From: a candidate division Zixibacteria bacterium SM23_73_3
Lineage (GTDB): Bacteria > Zixibacteria > MSB-5A5 > SM1-73
DNA length: 33,023 bases
Reading direction: 5' to 3'
Assembly (NCBI GenBank): GCA_001304155.1
Contig: LJUX01000031.1
Span: 1 to 33,023, forward strand
Shown here: positions 25,992 to 33,023 of the stretch, in pieces
Position numbering within the stretch: the stretch's first letter is position 1
How the letters are laid out: every line of letters starts with the position of its first letter
Made by a program: the position numbers and the translations under genes
Notes under the pieces: generated by a model
The model's input: the letters and a program-made list of their open reading frames with translations, nothing else
What the model was told of the DNA's origin: nothing
Database searches by the model: none

Positions 25992-26113
25992 CTCCTCCCT
26001 CCTTTTTTACACTTGAATGAACATCCCTAAATCTGACTTAGTGTTTTTCTTATGTCTTGCCGATATTTGTGATTCCCGCCACAATGCGTGAGGTGAAAAC
26101 ACTGGTTCTTTTT

Positions 26114-26830
26114 TCATTCACTAACCTTGGTCCCGATCTTCTCTCCCAAAAGAATCCTTTTCAAATTCCCCTCCTTCAGCAGATTGAACACGATGATGGG
26201 GAGCTTATTCTCCATGCACAGCGAGATTGCCGTTAAGTCCATCACCTTTAATTTTCGGTTCAGCACCTCCATATAAGAAAGGGTGTCGAACATCTGGGCG
26301 GAGGAGTTTTTCATCGGGTCGTCATCATAAACTCCATCCACTTTGGTTCCTTTCATTACCACATCCGCCCCTATCTCAGTGGCTCTAAGGGCCGCGGTGG
26401 TATCGGTGGTGAAATAGGAATTTCCAGTTCCCCCAGCCAGGATGATCACACTTCCTCTCTTTAAATGTCTTAAAGCTTCCCTTTTCATATACGGCTGTGT
26501 TAAGGTGTCTATGTGAATGGCGCTCATCACTTGAGCGGAAAGCCCGAAATTCTCCAAGCTATCTTGAAGAGCCAGGGAGTTTATGATGGTGGCAAGCATC
26601 CCCATGTAGTCGGCTGATACCCGATCGATCGCACCCAGACTGGATATCTGTCCGCGGATGATATTGCCTCCGCCTACCACCGTAGCTAACTGCACCCCCA
26701 AGTCTTTTGCGGATTTGATCTCCTTTGAAAGGAAAGCAATTGCATCAGGGTCGATGACACCTTCTTTATCTCTGGCTAATGACTCACCAGATATCTTTAG
26801 AAGTATCCTTTTATAAATAGGAGTGCCCAC
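26114..26830 (-). CDS. pyrH: UMP kinase
   Basis: YKRILLKISGESLA...VVGGGNIIRG...ADYMGMLATIINSLALQDSLE...GTGNSYFTTDTTAALRA. Confidence 0.97.
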   Translation of the reverse strand: MGTPIYKRILLKISGESLARDKEGVIDPDAIAFLSKEIKSAKDLGVQLATVVGGGNIIRGQISSLGAIDRVSADYMGMLATIINSLALQDSLENFGLSAQVMSAIHIDTLTQPYMKREALRHLKRGSVIILAGGTGNSYFTTDTTAALRATEIGADVVMKGTKVDGVYDDDPMKNSSAQMFDTLSYMEVLNRKLKVMDLTAISLCMENKLPIIVFNLLKEGNLKRILLGEKIGTKVSE

Positions 26831-26933
26831 AATTTTTTGACTGAATCGCTTTTTTCTATTAAGTCTATTTTAAACTTAAAATCAGTTGGCAGTCCAAACC
26901 ATAAAGTTCATGCTGGTGGCTACAGAATTGACT

Positions 26934-27800
26934 TTAGCCAACCTCATCCCCTAATCGGAATCGAGCGAACTGTCCCACCATTATCTCTTCACCCAGCTTT
27001 TTCTGGGCGTCATCAATTCTCTGTTTGACGGAACGGTCCTGATTTTTCACGAAGGGCTGTTCCAGCAGGCAAACCTCTTGATAATATTTTTCTATTTTGC
27101 CCTCTACAATTCGCTCAATGATCTTCTCTGGTTTCCGCTCGTTCTTTGCCTGGGTTCTGTATATGTCCTTTTCCTTTTCAATTATTTCAGGTTTTAACTC
27201 ATCCCGGGTAGTTACCAGAGGATTGGTGGCGGCGATTTGCATGGAGATATCCTTAGCCAGTTGCTTAAATTCCTGCTCTTGGGTCACAGCGTCGGCCTGG
27301 CACTTCAGTTCCAACAGGACGCCCAGCTTATCCCCGGGGTGAATATAACTGTAGATTAAACCATTTGATTTTTCTTCCATTTCGAAAAGAGCGAATCTTT
27401 TGGCGGCGATGTTCTCGCCTAACTTGGCTATGGTCTGGTTGAATCTAACCTTCATGGATTCGGTGAGCTGATCGATCTTTGGGGGGCGATGATCAACAAT
27501 CCACGTCGACACCTCTTGTGCCAGCTTTTTGAAATCTTCGGTTCGTGCCACAAAGTCGGTTTCGCAGTTAAGCTCCACCAAAACACCCAATTTTCCTTGC
27601 GATTGAATGGCTGAAAAGATCAATCCCTCTTTGGCAACTCGGGATGCCTTCTGGGTTGCTTTGGCTATGCCCTGCTCTCTTAAGTAGTCTATGGCCTTTT
27701 TTAGGTCACCTTTGGATTTCTCCAAAGCCCTTTTACAATCCATCATCCCGGCACCGGTCTTCTCTCTTAATTTTTTAACCTGATCAGCTGTGATGGTCAT
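26934..27800 (-). CDS. tsf: Translation elongation factor Ts
   Basis: VKKLREKTGAGMMDCKRALEKSKGDLKKAIDYLREQGIAKA...ELNCETDFVAR. Confidence 0.97.
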   Translation of the reverse strand: MTITADQVKKLREKTGAGMMDCKRALEKSKGDLKKAIDYLREQGIAKATQKASRVAKEGLIFSAIQSQGKLGVLVELNCETDFVARTEDFKKLAQEVSTWIVDHRPPKIDQLTESMKVRFNQTIAKLGENIAAKRFALFEMEEKSNGLIYSYIHPGDKLGVLLELKCQADAVTQEQEFKQLAKDISMQIAATNPLVTTRDELKPEIIEKEKDIYRTQAKNERKPEKIIERIVEGKIEKYYQEVCLLEQPFVKNQDRSVKQRIDDAQKKLGEEIMVGQFARFRLGDEVG

Positions 27801-28085
27801 GAATTGGCTCCTCCAACAGAAAAATCCTTATGTGTTGAAAATTCAAACGAAAGCTTTGCATTTTTCAAAAAATCATCCATACCCTTTACCCCTTAAGGGT
27901 CAAGCCAGGTAAGCTTGGTTATGCCAGGCAACTGTGTTCTAAAAAATGATTTTGCATCTGGCTTTAGGAATCATTTGACAAAGAAAAGGAATCGCTATCT
28001 TTGAACCTCAGTTCAGGCGAAGGTATCTTTGTCTGGAAGATTCACTGGAAGAAAATCCAGAAGTTAAATGCTGAATCGTCACTCC

Positions 28086-28805
28086 TTAAGTTTCCACCTT
28101 TTCTTTAATCTCTTTCTTTTCCTCTTTTGATTTCTGAGCCTCTAAAGCCGCCTCTGCTATCTGATGAGTTATCACCCGAATGGACTTTATGGCATCATCA
28201 TTTCCGGCGATGGGGAAGTTTATGGGATCTGGATCGGAGTTGGTGTCGATGATGGAAACTATGGATATGCCCAGCTTGCTTCCTTCAGCCACGGCGATTT
28301 TTTCCTTTTTGGCATCTACCGCGAACAGAAGACCGGGAAGGCGATTCATCTCTTTTATCCCCCCCAACACTTTTTCCAGCTTCATCCTCTCCTTCTCTAA
28401 TTTCAATACCTCTTTTTTTGTGAGTTTGTCAAAGGTGCCGTCATCTTTCATCCTTTCCAGATCTTTAAGTCGCTTCACGCTTCGTCTGATGGTTTGGAAA
28501 TTGGTCAACATGCCTCCCAGCCATCTTTCGGTGACGTAGAAAGCTCCACTTCTCAAAGCCTCCTCCTTCACCACCTCTTGAGCCTGTTTTTTCGTTCCCA
28601 CGAATAAAAGGGTTTGACCTGCGGCTACCACCTCTTTCACCTTCTGACAGGCTATCTCCAGACATTGGAGGGTCTTTTGTAGATCGATGATGTAGATGCC
28701 GCTTCGGGCGGTGAAGATGAACTTTTTCATCTTGGGGTTCCATCGTTTGGTCTGATGCCCAAAATGAACCCCCGCTTCTAACAGATCTTTGATGGTAATA
28801 TTCAT
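28086..28805 (-). CDS. rpsB: 30S ribosomal protein S2
   Basis: [31 protein letters not shown]...[21 protein letters not shown]...[16 protein letters not shown]; start at 28805 fits the family better than 28859. Confidence 0.97.
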   Translation of the reverse strand: MNITIKDLLEAGVHFGHQTKRWNPKMKKFIFTARSGIYIIDLQKTLQCLEIACQKVKEVVAAGQTLLFVGTKKQAQEVVKEEALRSGAFYVTERWLGGMLTNFQTIRRSVKRLKDLERMKDDGTFDKLTKKEVLKLEKERMKLEKVLGGIKEMNRLPGLLFAVDAKKEKIAVAEGSKLGISIVSIIDTNSDPDPINFPIAGNDDAIKSIRVITHQIAEAALEAQKSKEEKKEIKEKVET

Positions 28806-28919
28806 GGATAGTTCCCTTTGGTTTTTGACCTCCACCGGCGTCAACTCCTCCAGCGCCACAGAATACTCTAAGTGGACCCGCCTTATGGATCAGCCGATGT
28901 GTGAATTTGTTTTATTTTC

Positions 28920-29312
28920 TTATCTCTTGGAATACTGGAATCTTTTTCGAGCTTTTATCTGTCCGTATTTTTTTCTCTCCACCATTCGAGGATCCCGGGT
29001 AAGAAGTCCGGCTTTTTTCAAAACATTTCGGGACTCCTCATTCATCTTCACCAAAGCTCTGGCTATGCCTAATCTGATGGCTCCAGCCTGACCGGATAAG
29101 CCACCACCCCGGGCAGAACAGAAGATGTCCACTTTTCCCAACATGCCGGTTATCTCCAGAGGCTTTTCCACGAGCGCCATCAGGTCATCTTTGGTTAGAT
29201 ACTGGCGCATGGGCCTTCCATTCACCATCATCTTGCCGCCACCCGACATCACCCTGACAGAAGCCACGGCTGTTTTTCTTTTTCCTGTTGATCGATAAAC
29301 AACGGTTGCCAA
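28920..29312 (-). CDS. rpsI: 30S ribosomal protein S9
   Basis: ATVVYRSTGKRKTAVASVRV...GGGLSGQAGAIRLGIARAL...ERKKYGQIKARKRFQYSKR; a TTG start at 29312 lies 5 nt after perfect AGGAGG. Confidence 0.95.
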   Translation of the reverse strand: MATVVYRSTGKRKTAVASVRVMSGGGKMMVNGRPMRQYLTKDDLMALVEKPLEITGMLGKVDIFCSARGGGLSGQAGAIRLGIARALVKMNEESRNVLKKAGLLTRDPRMVERKKYGQIKARKRFQYSKR

Positions 29313-29352
29313 CTTGTCCTCCTGCAACTTGACGTTTAAATTCAGCTTGTTT

Positions 29353-29781
29353 TTAAATCTTCAAAGGCTCTGCTTTTTGAGCCTGATGGGGATGTCGGTC
29401 TCCCCGATACACAAAAAGCTTGGAGAGCATCTTTCTTCCCAGCTTATTTTTGGGAAGCATCCCCCGTATTGCATGGGTGAAAAGCTCCTCCGGCTTTTCC
29501 TTTAGGTATTTGGAAAAGACCACCGACTTCAATCCACCAGGATAGCCACTGTAACGATGATAAGTTTTGGTGTTTTGCTTCTTGCCGGAAAGAATCACCT
29601 TGTCTGCATTTATGATTATGACATAATCTCCCACATCCAGATGGGGAGTAAAATGGGGCTTACCCTTCCCCATGAGAAGGCCTGCCACCCTGGTGGCTAA
29701 TCTTCCCAACACCTTATTCTGGGCGTCGATCACGAACCACTTTCTTTCTAACCCTGAAACGCTGGGCGTATAAGTTTTCAT
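29353..29781 (-). CDS. rplM: 50S ribosomal protein L13
   Basis: KTYTPSVSGLERKWFVIDAQNKVLGRLATRVAGLLMGKGKPHFTPHLDVGDYVIIINADKV...YRHSGYPGG-like and RGMLPKNKLGRKMLSKLFVYRGDRHPHQAQ. Confidence 0.97.
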   Translation of the reverse strand: MKTYTPSVSGLERKWFVIDAQNKVLGRLATRVAGLLMGKGKPHFTPHLDVGDYVIIINADKVILSGKKQNTKTYHRYSGYPGGLKSVVFSKYLKEKPEELFTHAIRGMLPKNKLGRKMLSKLFVYRGDRHPHQAQKAEPLKI

Positions 29782-29807
29782 CTGCTAACTCCTTCAGCAA
29801 ATTTTTA

Positions 29808-29835
29808 AATATAACATCGAAATTTCACTTGTCAA
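29808..29835 (-). promoter_or_regulatory. Candidate sigma70 promoter of the rplM-rpsI operon
   Basis: Minus strand: TTGACA (29835-29830), 16-bp spacer, TATATT (29813-29808), upstream of rplM ATG at 29781. Confidence 0.55.
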
Positions 29836-29871
29836 GCAAAAACAAGCACTTTTCTAATGTAAGTAGCGATA

Positions 29872-31707
29872 TCAGGTCTTGTCTACAAATAGCTGATTCC
29901 ATAGCTCAAAGGTCAGAATTGTTCCCAGTTGTGAAGCTAAATTCTGTTTTCCAGAAAGATGCCTTTCAACTAATCTTTTAACATAATCGGGATTAAAATA
30001 ACCCCGGCTTAGAGATTTTTCATTTAAGATATTCAAAATCAAAAAGTCCTTGAGCTCATTCCGCATCCAATTATCATAATCTGAGTATCTACGTTTATCC
30101 ATCTTCGAATGGAGAATTTTTTCTTTCAACTTTTCTTTTGTTTTTCCGAACAAGATCCGGGGTAAACTGGAGCTGACCGGTATGCCAGTTCTTTGATAGG
30201 GAATCGAACCTAAAGGTGGAAATTTCTCAGTCAACAGACGACGATGAAAAATAGCCAGCGCTTTCTGTTTGGGAGGTATGGTTGAAACAAAATCTACCAG
30301 ATCATAATCACAAAAAGGAACCCTATATTCCACCAGGTTGTTGTCGAGCAAAAGGCCGTATAGAAACGATTTTGGAGCTTGTTCTCTGAAGCGGAAATGA
30401 TGAAATTTGTTAAAGGGAGAATCAAAGGGACAATCATTCATTAATTTCACAAAAGATTGAAAGGCGGAATCTTTTATCTGTGAATAGTATTTGGTTTGAA
30501 AAAGAGATGCCAGTTCACTCTCAGTAAAAGGATGGTTGATACGGTGAAAAAGTCTGCTAATCCAATTCTTTGAGTCCCTCTGAAACAATAATTGGGCGTT
30601 TGTCAGAGACAGAAACCCAAAAAGTTCCCCTCCCAAAAAGCCGTTTAGCACTACTGAAGCCTGCTTGCGGATCTCGGGTATAAATTCTATTCCATGAAAG
30701 TTTATACAACTGTTCATTCCCTCAGTTAACCAGACTCCCAACTTAGCCCACCTTTTCAGGAAATCTGGGGAAAGCTCAAGGAAGCGATTTGCCATGCCTA
30801 AGGTATTGGCAATTTCTCTTGCCAGCTTTTTGTCTGAACAATTTGCAATGCCGAAGGTAAAGGTGGGGATTTTATGTCCCAATTTGGCAACAGCTCCTAA
30901 CAGCGTTCTGGAATCAAGCCCGCCGCTTAAGGATAAGATCTTGGGGATATCGTCTCTGATTTGTCTTTGCACCGCCTGTTTTACCAAGAAGTGCGTCCTT
31001 TCAATGGATTCCTTTGCATTAAACTCCTTGCCCTCCTCTTTCAGATTAAGAGCCCAATACGATTTTATATTGAGATTGCCAGCTTTAAACACCACCATAG
31101 AAGCCGGTCGCAAAATCTTGATCTGCTTGAGCAGAGTCCGGTCCTGCACAACAAAGTTAAGGCTGAAGAACTCCGCCATTCCTTGCAGATCTATATCCTT
31201 TTTGACCTGCGAGAAGGTCAGGATGGATTTCATTTCAGAGGCAAAGACGAAAAGACGGTCTTGCCAAAAATAGTACAAAGGTCTTAAGCCGTATCTGTCA
31301 TTGGCGATAGTCAGCGTTTTCTCCCTGGAGTTCCATAGTGCCAACACAAAGGACCCGTTGAGTTTTTTCATAATTTCAATACCGTAAACATCTATTAGAT
31401 TTAGAACCGAAAGAGCGCGGTTGGTTGGTTCAGAGGGATGAATTTTCTGCAGGGTCCACAGAGGATCATCCGGATAATTATACATCTCCCCATACATAAC
31501 CAGGCACAGGGATTTGTCGCGGTTGAAGACTGGTTGGTGATAAGGGTCGATTACTCCTAAGGTAGCCTTGCCTAAGGCCATGGGCTTTTGGTGGAATTGA
31601 GCCACCTTATACCATGGTTCATGCTTCATCAAAGATAGCATGCCAGCCATTTTTTCTTCTAAGTCAAATTTTCCTTCAAGATCAACTATTCCGGCGATTC
31701 CAGGCAA
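29872..31707 (-). CDS. Asparagine synthetase-like protein with degenerate glutaminase domain
   Basis: ATP-PPase motif LSLSGGLDSRTLLGAV; N-terminus MPGIAGIVD (TTG start) with no Cys2; NGEIYN position reads YGEMYN. Confidence 0.88.
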   Translation of the reverse strand: MPGIAGIVDLEGKFDLEEKMAGMLSLMKHEPWYKVAQFHQKPMALGKATLGVIDPYHQPVFNRDKSLCLVMYGEMYNYPDDPLWTLQKIHPSEPTNRALSVLNLIDVYGIEIMKKLNGSFVLALWNSREKTLTIANDRYGLRPLYYFWQDRLFVFASEMKSILTFSQVKKDIDLQGMAEFFSLNFVVQDRTLLKQIKILRPASMVVFKAGNLNIKSYWALNLKEEGKEFNAKESIERTHFLVKQAVQRQIRDDIPKILSLSGGLDSRTLLGAVAKLGHKIPTFTFGIANCSDKKLAREIANTLGMANRFLELSPDFLKRWAKLGVWLTEGMNSCINFHGIEFIPEIRKQASVVLNGFLGGELFGFLSLTNAQLLFQRDSKNWISRLFHRINHPFTESELASLFQTKYYSQIKDSAFQSFVKLMNDCPFDSPFNKFHHFRFREQAPKSFLYGLLLDNNLVEYRVPFCDYDLVDFVSTIPPKQKALAIFHRRLLTEKFPPLGSIPYQRTGIPVSSSLPRILFGKTKEKLKEKILHSKMDKRRYSDYDNWMRNELKDFLILNILNEKSLSRGYFNPDYVKRLVERHLSGKQNLASQLGTILTFELWNQLFVDKT

Positions 31708-31765
31708 GGCCGCTTCCTTGATTATAAGATTATATCTTGTGTTTCTGTGTACCTATTAAGTTGGT

Positions 31766-31802
31766 GAAAAAAACCAGAACCCAACTTAAGCTAGGTCCTG
31801 GT
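31766..31802 (-). terminator. Probable Rho-independent terminator of the TPR lipoprotein gene
   Basis: Minus strand: accaggacc-N12-gggttctggt followed by a 7-nt T tract; imperfect stem. Confidence 0.55.
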
Positions 31803-31828
31803 GCGTATATACTCAACTTCCGTCTTTT

Positions 31829-32224
31829 CTAATCAGACGATGCTGAACTCGTATCCAGAATGATAGGTAAGCTATCTTTTGCCATGGTCTTTAGCATGTA
31901 TTGGGCATCATCTGCCAGATCACACTCCGGATATTTCTCAATCATCATTCTGTAATTCTCTCTTGCCTTTTTGTAATCCTTTAAATTCTCTGAATAAACA
32001 AAGCCAATCAAAAATTGTGCCTTATAAGCACGTGGGCTATCCGGGTATAGCTTCAGAATCTCCTTGTAGATCTTTATGGCAGATTGAAAATCCCCTTTTT
32101 CTGAATAGTCCTGAGCTTCAGTATAAAGCTCCTCTTCGGTTTTTTTACTGTTGGAGCCAGAGGAGCAGGAGAAAGTCAAAACACCGACAGCCAAAATTAC
32201 AACAAAGGTTGCTATGTTCTTCAA
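31829..32224 (-). CDS. Small TPR lipoprotein (BamD/YbgF-like repeats)
   Basis: MKNIATFVVILAVGVLTFSC lipobox; YTEAQDYSEKGDFQSAIKIYKEILKLYPDSPRAYKAQFLIGFVY. Confidence 0.82.
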   Translation of the reverse strand: MKNIATFVVILAVGVLTFSCSSGSNSKKTEEELYTEAQDYSEKGDFQSAIKIYKEILKLYPDSPRAYKAQFLIGFVYSENLKDYKKARENYRMMIEKYPECDLADDAQYMLKTMAKDSLPIILDTSSASSD

Positions 32225-32260
32225 TTTCGTAACCTCCTTTTTAAAGAGATATCGAAAAAA

Positions 32261-32770
32261 TCAATTTTTTTTCACAAAAACTACCTGGTCGTCTTTGACA
32301 TCGACTTTTATTTTGTCCTCAGGCTTGAATTTCCCTTTCAAAATCTCATTGGCCAAAGGCTGGATGATTAGCTTCTGTATCATTCTTTTCAGAGGCCTGG
32401 CTCCAAAAGCTGGGTCAAACCCCGCCTTAGCCAAATACTCTTTTGCTTTATCAGTCAGGCTTGCGTTTATTTTTTGCTCGGCTAATCTTAGGTTGACCTC
32501 TTTAAACTGCAAATCGACGATATTTTTTATGTCCTCAAAAGATATTGAATGAAACACTATTACTTCATCTATACGATTCAAAAACTCAGGTCTTAGGGAT
32601 TTTCGCAAAAGATTTAACACCTGCGAACTCATTTCATGATATATTTGGTCTTCATTTTCTGAGGTTATGGTTCGGGACATTTGCGCTATCAAGGAAGCCC
32701 CGATATTAGAGGTCATTATCAAGATGGCGTTCTTGAAGCTGACCGTTCTTCCCTGATTATCGGTAAGCCT
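32261..32770 (-). CDS. clpB: ATP-dependent chaperone ClpB, C-terminal fragment; 5' part missing from window
   Basis: RLTDNQGRTVSFKNAILIMTSNIGASLI...LRPEFLNRIDEVIVFHSI...AKAGFDPAFGARPLKRMIQKLIIQPLANEILKGKF. ClpB-like sequence stops just upstream of RLTDNQGR; the remaining ORF N-terminus (MPWRQAVKACLREPGPRTATRFD) is repeat-derived. Confidence 0.9.
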   Translation of the reverse strand, partial: RLTDNQGRTVSFKNAILIMTSNIGASLIAQMSRTITSENEDQIYHEMSSQVLNLLRKSLRPEFLNRIDEVIVFHSISFEDIKNIVDLQFKEVNLRLAEQKINASLTDKAKEYLAKAGFDPAFGARPLKRMIQKLIIQPLANEILKGKFKPEDKIKVDVKDDQVVFVKKN

Positions 32771-32802
32771 GTCGAACCTTGTGGCTGTCCGCGGACCTGG
32801 TT

Positions 32803-32856
32803 CGCGTAGGCAAGCCTTCACGGCTTGGCGCCAAGGCATGAAGCCTCGGCTACGCG
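32803..32856. repeat. Paired inverted GTAG-hairpin repeat
   Basis: CGCGTAGGCAAGCC-TTCAC-GGCTTGGCGCCAAGGC-ATGAA-GCCTCGGCTACGCG. Confidence 0.85.
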
Positions 32857-32936
32857 CTAATTCGACCTAATTTTGAATTTTGAATTGCAATTTTGCATTT
32901 TGCTTTTTGGTCTTTGAATTTACGTATGGTTTGGCA

Positions 32937-32961
32937 CCGAGGCATGAAGCCTCGGCTACGC
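32937..32961 (-). repeat. Single GTAG-hairpin repeat unit
   Basis: Minus strand GCGTAGCCGAGGC-TTCAT-GCCTCGG, matching one arm of the 32803-32856 element. Confidence 0.8.
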
Positions 32962-33023
32962 TCTTTCTGGAATTCAAGCCCGCCTTGGTGGGATCTGCGA
33001 CTTCAGCTTGACCAACGGTTCAC

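Noticed and set aside
30794-31273. Plus-strand ORF of 159 aa
   Set aside because: Antisense to the asparagine-synthetase-like gene; composition looks like a shadow frame.

Overview
Bacterial chromosomal segment. Family content (FlgD/Por-type C-terminal tail, dockerin-tailed secreted peptidase, Big_5-type lipoprotein) suggests an FCB-type or candidate-phylum genome, but I cannot assign taxonomy. The right half is a classical housekeeping block on the minus strand: rplM-rpsI-rpsB-tsf-pyrH-frr-uppS-cdsA. It is flanked by a truncated clpB 3' end, a TPR lipoprotein and an asparagine-synthetase-like gene. The left half holds a 2-oxoacid:ferredoxin oxidoreductase start, a dockerin-tailed M14 peptidase, a 969-aa secreted protein with five tandem repeats, two envelope proteins, an OPT peptide transporter with an M29-type aminopeptidase, a GGDDF cyclase, a Xer recombinase, a UbiA-family prenyltransferase and ccmF. 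Most notable signals: (1) REP/BIME-like palindromes with a GTAG foot and covarying stems, including paired inverted copies; (2) a promoter-to-terminator unit with no CDS (candidate small RNA, about 6630-6720); (3) an asparagine-synthetase homologue lacking the glutaminase nucleophile Cys2; (4) clpB coding sequence that stops abruptly in a repeat-rich segment at the window edge; (5) a speculative cohesin/dockerin pairing between two neighbouring secreted proteins; (6) a perfect 20-bp palindrome in a gene-free stretch. No CRISPR array, tRNA or rRNA was recognised. All calls are from reading the sequence; no searches were run.
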